A DNA stretch of 64,000 nucleotides from DATFVA01 sp963747755 (GCA_963747755.1 CAVVGK010000009.1:1-64000); one strand, 5' to 3'; positions 47,021-56,912 are shown, counted from the stretch's first letter. The notes: generated by a model not told the origin, from the letters alone. Numbers and translations are program-made.

Positions 47021-47812
47021 TTACTTCTTAATCAATTCAAAGATTCCGCATCCGTAATTACAGAGAAAGTTTTGATTAATATTATCATCCGTTAATTCAG
47101 CGGATGGATGGAAATTATTTCTATCATCGATATAGGAAAAACATTCTATTCTATAATCTTTTTCAAGCAGTCCGATAAGATATCCGATTGAGAATACGCG
47201 GTGAGCATCAAACTCAATTCTTTGAGGACCAATTACAGTAGAAAGATATAATCTTCCACCCCGGCTTAGCATCCTGGTGATATTCCGTAATCCTCTGATA
47301 TGTCCGTTTACATCGACGGGGTCGCCGTACCTTCCCAGTCCGAAATGCTCAATGGTATGAAGGCAGCTGATCGAATCACAGTAATCAACAAAGTTGAAAT
47401 GATCAGACACGAGATCTGCATGGATGAATTTAACATTAGGTATTTCATCCTTTATATCCCTGATATCAATTACCTCTATTTCTCTAAACACCGCAGTGTG
47501 AGCAACAAACCCATCGATCCTTGATCCGATATCAACATGCTTAAGAGGATTATTTGTGAATAGTTTACGGGCAACATAAAGGTCCTGGTAAAAGTAATGT
47601 AGTGGTACAGACCCAGACTCTTCAAACCTATCCCCAAAGCATGGATAATAGGAAGTTATGCCGAAACCCGTATTGGTTATTGACAATTGCTTTTTCAGCT
47701 CTTTCTTATTTCGAAAATAATAGGGAATTCCTTTGACAGCGGGGATAATGCTGCCCGGTGAAAATCCAAAAGTCCTTACGAGGTGACCTGCTTTTGAAAA
47801 GAATTTATTCAA
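47021..47812 (-). CDS. DUF268 methyltransferase-like protein
   Basis: 263 residues. KHVDIGSRIDGFVAHTAVFR (about 92-111) is the glycine-loop region of a SAM fold; SISCLHTIEHFGLGRYGDPV (about 147-166) and GGRLYLSTVIGPQRIEFDAH follow. DUF268 proteins occur in polysaccharide clusters and are probably sugar methyltransferases. Its start overlaps the stop of the CgeB-like gene by 4 bases. Confidence 0.8.
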   Translation of the reverse strand: MNKFFSKAGHLVRTFGFSPGSIIPAVKGIPYYFRNKKELKKQLSITNTGFGITSYYPCFGDRFEESGSVPLHYFYQDLYVARKLFTNNPLKHVDIGSRIDGFVAHTAVFREIEVIDIRDIKDEIPNVKFIHADLVSDHFNFVDYCDSISCLHTIEHFGLGRYGDPVDVNGHIRGLRNITRMLSRGGRLYLSTVIGPQRIEFDAHRVFSIGYLIGLLEKDYRIECFSYIDDRNNFHPSAELTDDNINQNFLCNYGCGIFELIKK

Positions 47813-48825
47813 TTGTTCAGGACCTTATCAATTAAATTACTGAGATAACCTGAAGCTTTATGATCCTTCTGAGATCTATTATATCCGTTCTCTGCAATAT
47901 TTTTTCTTAATTCCTCATTCTTTAGAAAGAATTTTATTTCATCCGGCAGGTTCCTTACATTTTCATACACAGCTATCTCTTTATCTATTTCGTAGACGAG
48001 ATTCAGTCCCGGCACGAAAAAGCTCAGCTGAAAACCACCGCAGCCGTTAATTTCATAATGCCTGCCTTTTACCTGTTCCTTATTCTTTTTTAACAAAACC
48101 AACTCTTTCCAGTCCCTTATTGAAAAGAAGGAGTGCGTCAAAAATGAAAGGTCATGGCTCCCCGCATTTGAGAGATTCAGATTTATTTTACTCTGGTTAA
48201 AAACATTCGTCACTTCCTCCTGTGAAATCCAGTTCCCGTATTTCCCCCAATTTCGGCCGAATATGTTCACATCTATCCCATTTGACTTAAGGTGATCGAT
48301 AATCCATCTCCTGTAAGGACTATAATTCCCAACAAATGAAACATCATATTTTTTCTCAGTTTTCGTCTTTCTATAAACCTCCGGATTAAATCCGAATGGT
48401 GAATAGATAACATTAGGGATACCATCCAGCAAATATTTTTGGTACGTATAATAATCCGGAGTGGAGAAATAATCAAAATACATTCTCCAATGACGTGCAA
48501 AATCAATCCGCCATGGATCGTCAATAAAGTATGATACCGTTTTTGTATAATCCCGCAAAGATGATATACTCTGTTCCTCAAATTCATTTTCGAACAGGGA
48601 GAACAGAGCAATGTCCGGTTTTTCAGAAGCGACAATTTCCCTAAGCTTTTTATTCATACCCTGCTTTCCGGAAGATTTATATTCTGAATAGAAATCAAAA
48701 AGGATGACATTTTCTTTCCCAAGTAATTCACACAGGGGCAGATAAATATTATAATATTCGTATGAATAACCTCTCGACTTAACCCCATAATCATATTTAA
48801 GGACTGTAATAAACGCTTTAATCAT
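47809..48825 (-). CDS. CgeB-like glycosyltransferase
   Basis: 338 residues. Core motifs: KTVSYFIDDPWRIDFARHWR (about 94-113), KYDVSFVGNYSPYRRWIIDH (about 158-177), IDVNIFGRNWGKYG, INLNLSNAG and EINGCGGFQLSFFVPGL. These fit CgeB / GT1-like transferases with a DUF3880-like N-part. Probably a sugar transferase of the surface glycan; donor unknown. Confidence 0.8.
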   Translation of the reverse strand: MIKAFITVLKYDYGVKSRGYSYEYYNIYLPLCELLGKENVILFDFYSEYKSSGKQGMNKKLREIVASEKPDIALFSLFENEFEEQSISSLRDYTKTVSYFIDDPWRIDFARHWRMYFDYFSTPDYYTYQKYLLDGIPNVIYSPFGFNPEVYRKTKTEKKYDVSFVGNYSPYRRWIIDHLKSNGIDVNIFGRNWGKYGNWISQEEVTNVFNQSKINLNLSNAGSHDLSFLTHSFFSIRDWKELVLLKKNKEQVKGRHYEINGCGGFQLSFFVPGLNLVYEIDKEIAVYENVRNLPDEIKFFLKNEELRKNIAENGYNRSQKDHKASGYLSNLIDKVLNN

Positions 48826-48830
48826 AATAT

Positions 48831-50144
48831 TTATCCCACTTTTAATATTCTTCTGTTAATAAGCGTAATATATAGAACATACATTAATCCTATGAGTAAA
48901 ATGGAATATGATATGCCTTGAAGTCCAAAGCCTGATATAAAAACGTAATTTATTCCGAGGGAACCCACACCTATTATTATTTTGGGCGCTATATACTTTT
49001 GAGGCTGACTCAATCCAAGCCCAAGCAGCGTCTGCGCCTGTCCTGTATAAAACAGGCCGGTACCCAATATCAAAAACGGAAGCACATACCAATAGACAGC
49101 ATATTTCGCTGAGCTAATAAGAATTATTATTTCTTTCCCCCAAAAAAACGTAATAACAGTTGCTGTAATAGTTATAATAAGAATGATCATCATATTAATT
49201 TTAATATACGTATGCCCGGTTACTATATTTTCCTTGTTTTTCAGATCAGCGAATTGCTTAAAGATAATAGGCGTTGTAAACTCGGTAATAATATTATTCG
49301 GAATTATGACCAGTGCATTAACTACGGCCATCATTATAGCATAAATGCCTACATCACCGACTGAAAGCACACCGTTGATGATCCATTTCTCTCCGTTCGT
49401 CTGCAACCAGCCAGCTATTCCCCATATAAGGAAAGGAGAAATATAAACCATAACGGTATGAATTATCTCCTTTTTATTTTCATGAAGTAATACTGTTTTC
49501 CGCGCTGAGGGTACATTTTTTCTAAAAACAAAAATTTTGGTGAGTGCAAGCAGAAACGCAATCAAGCTGAAGGCAAATAAAATATATAAAAGAACCAGAT
49601 TATGCTGCCGTATCAATAAAAACAATAATCCTACCATCAACGTTTTTTCGAGAGCCTGCAGAAGGGCATTCTCTCTCCTTTTTCTGATAAGATTTAATAT
49701 AGAATTGAAAAATTCAGAGAGCTTTGATCCAATTACGAATAAACCTGCACCAAGTAAAAACGCGGTTGAATATCCAGTTTGAAAAACCGGGAAAAGTATC
49801 GAGATCAGTATAGTGAGGATTAAAAAAATCAGGAGAGTGAGTCCTAAAAACCTGAACATAAGTTTTATTAATTCATCCCTGAGGTTTAAAGCTTCATAAT
49901 GATAATAGTATCTCAGAAATCCCTGCAGAAATGCTCCGTAAAACAGACCGAGCACAGCCGCAATAGTAATAATAAGTGCATAAACGCCGTATTGTTCAGG
50001 ACCAATTCGTGAAACCAGCTTAATTATAAAGAATCCAAGGATTACATTTATACTCTGGCCCAAAATCACCCACCCCATCTCAGAAGCAGAGCTGAAATTT
50101 ATTTTGCTTTTAATTATTTGAAAAATATTGCTGAATTCCTTCAT
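48831..50144 (-). CDS. Polysaccharide flippase (Wzx/MATE-like)
   Basis: 437 residues with about 12 membrane helices. The N-terminal pair includes EMGWVILGQSINVILGFFII and RIGPEQYGVYALIITIAAVL, the standard opening of oligosaccharide flippases; GDVGIYAIMMAVVNALVI is near 265. It would flip the lipid-linked repeat unit to the periplasm. First gene of the minus-strand operon; the promoter should lie in the divergent gap 50145-50322. Confidence 0.88.
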   Translation of the reverse strand: MKEFSNIFQIIKSKINFSSASEMGWVILGQSINVILGFFIIKLVSRIGPEQYGVYALIITIAAVLGLFYGAFLQGFLRYYYHYEALNLRDELIKLMFRFLGLTLLIFLILTILISILFPVFQTGYSTAFLLGAGLFVIGSKLSEFFNSILNLIRKRRENALLQALEKTLMVGLLFLLIRQHNLVLLYILFAFSLIAFLLALTKIFVFRKNVPSARKTVLLHENKKEIIHTVMVYISPFLIWGIAGWLQTNGEKWIINGVLSVGDVGIYAIMMAVVNALVIIPNNIITEFTTPIIFKQFADLKNKENIVTGHTYIKINMMIILIITITATVITFFWGKEIIILISSAKYAVYWYVLPFLILGTGLFYTGQAQTLLGLGLSQPQKYIAPKIIIGVGSLGINYVFISGFGLQGISYSILLIGLMYVLYITLINRRILKVG

Positions 50145-50322
50145 TCAGAGGGGAAGATTAATAAGATGATATGTTTTATTGTAAATATAGATAATATTGC
50201 AATGATTTTATAGTTCATAACCTACATCAGGTTTCTTTAATAATTTGCTTTTTTGTAGAAAAATAAACCAGATTAATATATGTTAGCTCTGAAGTTTTAT
50301 CTGTTTTAAATAATTCGGATCC

Positions 50323-51087
50323 GTGAATTTGAAATTATCTTCTGTAGTTATAGCGAAGAATGAAGAAAAGAATATACGGCGGTGTATTGAAAGCCAGGAT
50401 GCATGTATTGATGAAATTATTGTACTTGTGGATGATTCATCCACAGATGATACCTTCGAAATTGCTTCCTCCTACCATTCAGTTAGTACTAAAAAGGTAA
50501 AATGGGCAGGTTATGCCCAAACCAAAAAATATGGCGTATCTCTTGCATCAAATAGCTGGATATTATGGATAGATGCAGATGAGGCTGTTTCCCCCGAACT
50601 TTGTGAAGAACTCAAAGAATTTAAGAAGTCTGTCCCTTCTTTTACCGCTTACTCGATTCCGCGTAAAGCATACTTCCTGGGAAAATGGATACGCCATTGC
50701 GGATGGTATCCCGGAAGGGTAATTCGTCTTTTTGATAAGAACGAAGTAAACTTTAATGATAATTCGGTTCATGAGCAGCTTGATGTACAGGGAACAACTG
50801 GGAAGCTTTTACATGATCTTGAACACTTCACCGATCCAGATATTCACCATTATTTTGAGAAATACAACAGTTATACTTCTCTGGCTGCTGTCGAACTTTA
50901 TAATAATGGTAAAAAATTCTCAGTACTCGACATCCTGCTCAGACCGGGTGTGATTTTCCTGAAGATGTACGTAATACGAGCAGGGTTCCTTGACGGTCTA
51001 CATGGTTTTATCCTCTCGGTGTTTTCCGCCTCTTATGTTTTTACAAAATATTGTAAGTTATGGGAATACGAAAAACAGAATAAGTGA
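50323..51087 (+). CDS. Glycosyltransferase family 2 (WaaE/KdtX-like)
   Basis: 254 residues. LSSVVIAKNEEKNIRRCIES (about 4-23), IIVLVDDSSTDDTFEIA, the DXD-like WILWIDADEAVSPELCEEL (about 84-102) and HCGWYPGRVIRLFDKNEVNF (about 126-145). The pattern fits LPS-core/heptose-linked GT2 enzymes of the WaaE group. The start is GTG. Divergent from the flippase; followed 5 bp later by DUF1844. Confidence 0.88.
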   Translation: MNLKLSSVVIAKNEEKNIRRCIESQDACIDEIIVLVDDSSTDDTFEIASSYHSVSTKKVKWAGYAQTKKYGVSLASNSWILWIDADEAVSPELCEELKEFKKSVPSFTAYSIPRKAYFLGKWIRHCGWYPGRVIRLFDKNEVNFNDNSVHEQLDVQGTTGKLLHDLEHFTDPDIHHYFEKYNSYTSLAAVELYNNGKKFSVLDILLRPGVIFLKMYVIRAGFLDGLHGFILSVFSASYVFTKYCKLWEYEKQNK

Positions 51088-51091
51088 GACG

Positions 51092-51355
51092 ATGGACCAG
51101 GTAAACAGTAACGAATTTTTATTTATGCAGCTTGTAATGCAGAATCAGCAGATTGCGATAATGGCGCTTGGAAAAATGAAAAATCCCATAACGAATAAAG
51201 CCGAAAAAAATCTTGAGTATGCGAAGATTGCGATTGATACACTCAATATGCTGAAAGATAAAACCAGAGGGAACTTATCAGAATATGAAAATCAATTTCT
51301 ATCCGAAGTAATCAGAGAAATAGAACTCATTTACGCTGAAGAAAATGATAAATAA
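51092..51355 (+). CDS. DUF1844 family protein
   Basis: 87 residues from the ATG at 51092 (MDQVNSNEFLFMQLVMQNQQ); a longer frame from 50990 overlaps the glycosyltransferase and is not supported. Predicted all-helical, with IAMLGKM-like and YAKIAIDTLNMLKDKTRGNL, LSEYENQFLSEVIREIEL. Function unknown; it lies in a conserved position next to nadK. Confidence 0.8.
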   Translation: MDQVNSNEFLFMQLVMQNQQIAIMALGKMKNPITNKAEKNLEYAKIAIDTLNMLKDKTRGNLSEYENQFLSEVIREIELIYAEENDK

Positions 51356-51358
51356 TAA

Positions 51359-52261
51359 ATGGGTAATAAAATGACGATTGGTATTATTGCAAATTCCACA
51401 AAAGAAAAAGTATATGACGTTGTCTCACTCCTGGTAAAAAAGCTGAAGGAAAATGAATTAGATTTTTTAATTACCGATACTATAATCTCAAAAAGGGCAG
51501 TCTTATCGGAAAGGATTAATAAGAAATATTTTTTGAAAGATAAAAATATTTATAAAAGAAGCGACATAATCATCTCCGTAGGGGGCGACGGTACCATGCT
51601 GGCCACATCATACCAGGCTCAGTTTTATGATAAGCCGGTACTCGGTGTGAACATGGGTAAACTGGGTTTTCTTGCAGAAGCCAGCCTGAATCAGCTGGAC
51701 AGATTTATAGATGATATTAAGAATAACAGGATTAAGGTAGATAGGAGAATGATTATTTGCGGGGAATGCAAAGGACACAAGGTTGAAACTTTATACGCAA
51801 TAAATGATATAGTTATAGAGAAAGGGGGCTGGCCTAAAATGATAGAACTGACCGTAAGGGTCGGCGGAGAATATGTCACTACATTTGGTGCTGATGGGAT
51901 TATTATTGCTACTCCCACAGGATCTACAGGTTATTCTATTTCTGTTGGAGGGCCTATTGTAAGTCCTCTCGCTGATGTCATTACCCTTAGTCCTATATCT
52001 GCTCATAGTCTTTCAATAAGACCGCTTGTTCTCCCAAGTGACAGGGAAATAGTCATTAAAGCTACTTCCTTTCACAAAGAGATTCTCGTTAACTGCGACG
52101 GGCAAAGGGTTTTTGCGCTTCCTCCACCATTTGAAATTAAAATTTCAAAGAGTGAGCGATCTTTAAAGTTAGCTCATACCTCAGTTACAAGTTATTTCGA
52201 AACATTAAGAAATAAACTGATGTGGGGAATTGATTTACGGAATTCTAATCTAAATAAGTAG
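51359..52261 (+). CDS. nadK: NAD kinase
   Basis: 300 residues. The signature GGDGTMLATSYQ (about 76-87), GVNMGKLGFLAEASL (about 100) and TPTGSTGYSISVGGPI (about 187-202) are the NadK motifs. It makes NADP from NAD and ATP. Starts 3 bp after DUF1844. The second Met (residue 5) may be the real start. Confidence 0.95.
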   Translation: MGNKMTIGIIANSTKEKVYDVVSLLVKKLKENELDFLITDTIISKRAVLSERINKKYFLKDKNIYKRSDIIISVGGDGTMLATSYQAQFYDKPVLGVNMGKLGFLAEASLNQLDRFIDDIKNNRIKVDRRMIICGECKGHKVETLYAINDIVIEKGGWPKMIELTVRVGGEYVTTFGADGIIIATPTGSTGYSISVGGPIVSPLADVITLSPISAHSLSIRPLVLPSDREIVIKATSFHKEILVNCDGQRVFALPPPFEIKISKSERSLKLAHTSVTSYFETLRNKLMWGIDLRNSNLNK

Positions 52262-52270
52262 GTTGATCTT

Positions 52271-52787
52271 ATGCGTCTTTTTCTTTTTATCCTTTTTGTT
52301 TCTTCATCTGTAACGTTTGCAGCAGCACAGGATAGCGTTAAGGTTGTCCGTGATGAAGAAACAGGTAATCCTATGCTGATAGGTCCCTGCTCCAGGGAGA
52401 CTTTCTCTGATACTAGCTTTGTCTGGTGGTTTAACCCGGAATATGAACAATATAATCCTGATTCTACAACGGTAAAAGAAATTGAATATAATTTTGTTGA
52501 TGTAAAAACTACGATCGTGATGGGTACATGGTGCAGTGACAGTCATGAACAAGTTCCCCGTTTCTTTTAAAGTAATGGATGAGGCTGCTTATCCGGCAAG
52601 TAACGTAACAATTATTTGCGTCGACCGGGAAAGGAAAGATTCTTCCGGAATGGTGAATGGTCTGAACATTGAACTGGTGCCTACATTCATTTTTTATAAG
52701 GACGGAAATGAACTCGGCAGAATTGTAGAGACTCCAACACAGACCATGGAAGAAGATATCTTCGAGATCTTAACCGGCGGCATGTAA
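52271..52787 (+). pseudogene. Thioredoxin-like exported protein, one frameshift
   Basis: The first frame (52271-52570) has a signal peptide (MRLFLFILFVSSSVTFAAAQ) and ends TIVMGTWCSDSHEQVPRFF. Removing one T of CTTTTAAA near 52565 continues as KVMDEAAYPASNVTIICVDR and runs to 52787 with NIELVPTFIFYKDGNELGRI. The fold is thioredoxin-like. The active-site WCSDS has a single Cys, as in a Bacteroidota family with WCxDS, so classical dithiol chemistry is unlikely. Single-base shift in a T run; assembly error is possible. Confidence 0.65.
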
Positions 52788-52905
52788 GCTGACCATTTTT
52801 CCGGTGAGTTGCTGAACCGGCTATAGTATGACAAATTGGCAGTGTCTCAACTCAATGCAGAAGTAGTTAAGATCAGAAGCATTTTATCAGGGCAATTAGG
52901 CCTAT

Positions 52906-54093
52906 TTATACCTCCACTTCCTCAAGAACCGGCAGTTCAATCTTTGTAAAATCGATCTCTTTTACTTTGTTACGCGTGGTCCTTCCGGTATTTTTCCTTA
53001 CCATAGCAGGCAGCTTTCTGCTTACAGTATTTTTCTTAGCCGGGTTATTCTTATCCTTATAATTTTTATAAACGTACACTTTATTTTTATAATTTCTAAG
53101 AATTATCCTGTCCTCATCCTGATGCAGCACGTAGCCGGGCAGCAGAGGTATCTTTCCTCCCCCGCCGGGTGCATCAATAACAAAGTGAGGAATTGCCAGA
53201 CCGCTGGTATGACCTCTTAAATTTTCTATAATATTTATTCCGGTTTCTATCGAAGTTCTGAAATGGTTAGCACCTTTGGTTTCATCAGCCATATACATGT
53301 AATAAGGCCGGACCCTTATCTTCAGAAGCTTCTGCATAAGCTCTTTCACAACTGCCGGATCATCATTTACACCCTTCATAAGAACCAGCTGGTTACCGAC
53401 TGGTACACCCGCATCTGCCAGCATTCCGCAGGCTTTTGCGCTCTCAGGGGTAATTTCCCATGGATGATTAAAATGAGTATTAAGATAAATTGGATGATAT
53501 TTTTTAAGCATGTCGCAGAGCTCGGGGGTTATCCTATGAGGAAGAACGCAGGGCATCTTCGAACCAAGTCTAATAATCTCAATATGAGGAATTTGGCGCA
53601 GCCTCATTAGGATTTTTTCGAGCATTATATCGGTAAGCATAAGTGGGTCGCCGCCCGAAAGAATAACGTCCCTTATCTCTGTGTGTTCCTCAAGGTATTT
53701 GAAGGCACTTTCAAGTCCCTTCATCGAGATCTTTTCGTAGTCGCCCACTTTCCGTTTCCGCGTACAGAAACGGCAGTAAAGACCGCACTGACTTGTTACA
53801 AGAAATAAAGCTCTGTCGGGATAGCGGTGGGTGATGTTCGGAACAGGGCTCATCGCATCTTCCATCAAAGGATCTTCCTCTGCGTCGAAGTCCTCCAGCT
53901 CAGCTTTATCCGGTACACACTGCTGCCAGATAGGATCTCCCGGATACCTTATCAGGCTCAGATAGTAGGGATTTATTCTCGCCTGGAAAAACTCGTCTAG
54001 GTCTTCCGCAACTTTCCTGTCTATACCGAATTTTTCTACAAGCTGATCGACAGTGTGTACACTGTCTCTAATCATACGCTGCCACAGTTCCAT
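52906..54093 (-). CDS. kamA: Lysine 2,3-aminomutase family radical SAM enzyme
   Basis: 395 residues. The cluster motif CGLYCRFCTRKRKV (about 103-116) is the KamA form CxxxCxxC. PLP is held by the Lys of DAPGGGGKIPLLPGY (about 307-321). The residues that bind the substrate amino group in lysine 2,3-aminomutase, Asp in YMADETKGANHFRT (about 274) and Asp in VIDAPGGGG (about 306), are both present. In glutamate 2,3-aminomutase these are replaced by Lys and Asn. This favours L-lysine to beta-lysine. A basic C-terminal tail (KNTGRTTRNKVKEI) is extra. It ends a four-gene operon with a GNAT and two ATP-grasp enzymes. Confidence 0.88.
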   Translation of the reverse strand: MELWQRMIRDSVHTVDQLVEKFGIDRKVAEDLDEFFQARINPYYLSLIRYPGDPIWQQCVPDKAELEDFDAEEDPLMEDAMSPVPNITHRYPDRALFLVTSQCGLYCRFCTRKRKVGDYEKISMKGLESAFKYLEEHTEIRDVILSGGDPLMLTDIMLEKILMRLRQIPHIEIIRLGSKMPCVLPHRITPELCDMLKKYHPIYLNTHFNHPWEITPESAKACGMLADAGVPVGNQLVLMKGVNDDPAVVKELMQKLLKIRVRPYYMYMADETKGANHFRTSIETGINIIENLRGHTSGLAIPHFVIDAPGGGGKIPLLPGYVLHQDEDRIILRNYKNKVYVYKNYKDKNNPAKKNTVSRKLPAMVRKNTGRTTRNKVKEIDFTKIELPVLEEVEV

Positions 54094-54111
54094 GACTAAC
54101 CCTCGGTTTGT

Positions 54112-54588
54112 TTATGGTTGACTAAAAAATTTCCCGAAGACAATAAGGTTATCTCCGATAGAATAAAAATCATTTATCTCAGCTACAATTGTATAATTAT
54201 TTCTGAGATAAAAATTTCTAGTCCGCGTATAACTTTCCTTGGAAGATGTTTCAGCGAGCAGCCATCTTCCCTTACGCTGTCTAACAAACTCTTCTGCATG
54301 TTCCAGCAGTATTTTTCCGATTCCTCTCTCTGTGGCTTCAGGATCGGCAACTATCCAGTACATATCAAATACAGCATCCGTCAAAGGGCGTTTTCCGGTA
54401 CAATGATAACCAAAAACCCTGCCATCCTTTTCGTAGACATAGATATTATAATCATTTTGTTCCGGGTTTTGATCGGCTATATTCACCAACTCCATCGCCA
54501 CATCAACTTCCTGAGGATTAAAATTTGATATCCTTTTCAAAATTTCTTCCAGTTTTTTCGAATCACCCTGCTTTAACCTGCGTATCAC
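54112..54588 (-). CDS. GNAT-family acetyltransferase
   Basis: 158 residues. Motif A is ATERGIGKILLEHAEEFVRQ (about 83-102), binding acetyl-CoA; motif B includes YTRTRNFYLRNNYTIVAEI. The ending DFYSIGDNLIVFGKFF is typical of a GNAT subgroup next to D-Ala-D-Ala ligase-like genes. In archaea, AblB acetylates beta-lysine made by AblA (KamA); a similar role on beta-lysine or a conjugate is possible here, but AblB is longer. Its start overlaps the ATP-grasp gene upstream by 26 bases. Confidence 0.75.
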   Translation of the reverse strand: MIRRLKQGDSKKLEEILKRISNFNPQEVDVAMELVNIADQNPEQNDYNIYVYEKDGRVFGYHCTGKRPLTDAVFDMYWIVADPEATERGIGKILLEHAEEFVRQRKGRWLLAETSSKESYTRTRNFYLRNNYTIVAEINDFYSIGDNLIVFGKFFSQP

Positions 54589-55624
54589 TTTTTTTCCTTG
54601 ATAATGCTAATTGAGAAATACGTAATAAAAGTTCGGGGTATTCAATACCTGCTGCTTTCGCGGCACGGGCAAATCCTGAATCCGTTGAGATATCGGGATT
54701 GGGGTTTACCTCAATCACAAAAGGTTCGTTGTTTTTATTAAGCCTTAAGTCAACACGTGCGTAATCCCTGCAATTCATCGCATCGAAAGCTGCTAATGAA
54801 ATCTCTTCAACTTTTTTGAGCAGGCGGTTATTCAGTCGGGCGGGGCATTCAGGGTTAGTATACTTAAAGTATAAACTCTCCTGCATCCATTTCCCGTCAT
54901 AAGTAACTATTTTGGGTAGTTTATCAGGCAATCCTCTAAAAATAATTTCAGAAACAGGCAGAATGGTCCTTCCCAGCACGGCAACATTAAGCTCTCTGCC
55001 GTCAATAAATTCTTCTATAAGGACATCCTGCTTGTAGGTTTTCTGAAGGAAAAGCAAATGTTTATTCAGCGACCTGAAATCTCTTACTACCGAAAATTCT
55101 GATATACCAATACTCGCATCTTCGTTTAACAATTTGAGGATGAGAGGATAAGTAAGTTTTATATCCTTTGCAGTAACTTTTTCCGATTTTTTTACTGTAA
55201 TAGAAGCAGGCGTGCTTATATCGAATGATCGAAGGATATTTTTCGTACGCGACTTGTTGAGGCAGTTTCCGAGGCAGGAAGGCACATTTCCGGTATACTG
55301 GAAGCCTAAAAGCTCAAATAATCCTGCCATACAATATTCATATGAGGCGATTCCCTCAACAGATTCAACAAAGTTGAATATGGCATCGGGTTTATAAGCT
55401 GTTATTTTCTTAAGAGTCTTCTGAACATCCCGGTCAATTGCAAGCGCGCGTACTTTCGAATAATATTTTTTTAAACTGTTTCTTACTTTTGTAATTTCTT
55501 TTTTAAAACCTTTTTCGGAAAGATCGTTAAGGGGGGTTTTATCCCCGGACGGTTTTCCATTATAAACGGAAAAGATACTAACAGGTGCGTTATAGCAAAT
55601 TAAAATTTTAGTATCTGATATCAT
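54563..55624 (-). CDS. ATP-grasp ligase, D-Ala-D-Ala ligase-like (second copy)
   Basis: 353 residues. ATP-grasp elements: YPLILKLLNEDASIGISEF (about 150-168, the ATP-binding Lys), DVLIEEFIDGRELNVAVLG (about 194-212), and the metal site CRDYARVDLRLN with VIEVNPNPDISTDSGF (about 280-315). The acidic residues and Asn that bind Mg are kept. Such enzymes join a carboxylate to an amine; the substrates are unknown. Overlaps the upstream paralogue by 4 bases (ATGA). Confidence 0.85.
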   Translation of the reverse strand: MISDTKILICYNAPVSIFSVYNGKPSGDKTPLNDLSEKGFKKEITKVRNSLKKYYSKVRALAIDRDVQKTLKKITAYKPDAIFNFVESVEGIASYEYCMAGLFELLGFQYTGNVPSCLGNCLNKSRTKNILRSFDISTPASITVKKSEKVTAKDIKLTYPLILKLLNEDASIGISEFSVVRDFRSLNKHLLFLQKTYKQDVLIEEFIDGRELNVAVLGRTILPVSEIIFRGLPDKLPKIVTYDGKWMQESLYFKYTNPECPARLNNRLLKKVEEISLAAFDAMNCRDYARVDLRLNKNNEPFVIEVNPNPDISTDSGFARAAKAAGIEYPELLLRISQLALSRKKSDTQVKAG

Positions 55625-56682
55625 ACTAAGTTATATCTTGTGGCAGCTGCAAAAAGAACTTTATTTATCATATCATTATAATTTATCCCGGCAGTCCGCG
55701 CGGCCTTGGGATAACAGGAATTTTCTTCAGGGTCAGGTAAAATTCCAGGGAGAGGATTTACTTCAATGATATTCGGAATACCGCGATAATCCAGCCTTAT
55801 ATCTATTCTGCTCCAGTCTCTGCAGCGAAGAGTATTATATGTTCTCAATACATTTTCCTTTATTGCTTTCTCAAGTTCATGAGAAATACTGGCAGGGCAA
55901 TGAAAAACGTCAAGAGGATTTTCCTTCGTATCAAGAATCCATTTTGCTTCGTAGGAATATATCGGGATGAAATCGTCAGGGAAATCTTTGTAGTTTATTT
56001 CAACAATTGGGAGAACTACCGCATCTGAACCATTTCCCAGAACGGCTGCCGTGAATTCTCTTCCCGGGAGAAATTCTTCAATTAGAGCAGACTGCCTGTA
56101 CTCTGAGGTTATTCTTTCAACTTCCCTGGTCAGTTCATTTTTGTTTTCAACAAAGGAGGTTGAAAAAATTCCCTTACCCGACCCCTCGGATACGGGCTTA
56201 ACTATTAATGGGTACTTTAGATTAAGCGATGTTATCTCAGCAGGACTCCCGGCAATTACAAACCTTGCATTGGGAATTTGATAATATGATAAAATTTCTT
56301 TGGTGCGGGCTTTATCCAGACAGGTAGCCAGTGTAAGAGGATCGGAGCCCGTATATGGTATTCCCAGCATATCCAGTATAGCGGGGATCTGGGCTTCACG
56401 GCTAACTCCGTTAAAACCCTCGGCAATATTAAATACAATATCAGGTTTGATTTCAGTGAATTTGATATAAGCATTCTGATCCGCTTCGATCATCTTCACA
56501 TCGTGAAAACATTCAATAGCTCCTTTAACCGCATTTATAGTATCCCATGTGTCCCATTCAGCAAATGTATCTACAGACTTTTTCTGCAGGTCTTTTTGAT
56601 TGTTTGAATTTGGGGATACTATTTCTTGGAAAGATTCACTTTCTGGTTTGACGTTAAAGGTTAATGCAACGTTCAACTTCAC
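55621..56682 (-). CDS. ATP-grasp ligase, D-Ala-D-Ala ligase-like (first copy)
   Basis: 353 residues. ATP-grasp features: YPLIVKPVSEGSGKGIFSTS (about 159-178), SALIEEFLPGREFTAAVLG (about 202-220), and the metal site CRDWSRIDIRLD with IIEVNPLPGILPDPEENSCY (about 287-323). The N-part has DIVFNIAEGFNGVSREAQIP and ILDMLGIPYTGSDPLTLATC, the D-Ala-D-Ala ligase-like start of the fold. It is about 35% similar by eye to the next gene, so the two may act in sequence. First gene of the operon. Confidence 0.87.
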   Translation of the reverse strand: MKLNVALTFNVKPESESFQEIVSPNSNNQKDLQKKSVDTFAEWDTWDTINAVKGAIECFHDVKMIEADQNAYIKFTEIKPDIVFNIAEGFNGVSREAQIPAILDMLGIPYTGSDPLTLATCLDKARTKEILSYYQIPNARFVIAGSPAEITSLNLKYPLIVKPVSEGSGKGIFSTSFVENKNELTREVERITSEYRQSALIEEFLPGREFTAAVLGNGSDAVVLPIVEINYKDFPDDFIPIYSYEAKWILDTKENPLDVFHCPASISHELEKAIKENVLRTYNTLRCRDWSRIDIRLDYRGIPNIIEVNPLPGILPDPEENSCYPKAARTAGINYNDMINKVLFAAATRYNLV

Positions 56683-56912
56683 ATTAAAGAAAGAAGAAGA
56701 TAAAATATTTTCTCCTCGTAAATTTTTTTAGCAAATATAACTATTAATAGCTCGAAGTCAACTGGTTTTGATTTTCATCAAAAATATTTTTTTGATCCTG
56801 AAAACTTTTTAAAGAACAATAAATAATTTTTTTATTTCGCTCGAACAAATTTCAAACAAAATAATTTATTAATCAACTTTTTTATTTTGTCTTGTCTCCG
56901 GCGGATATTTTT

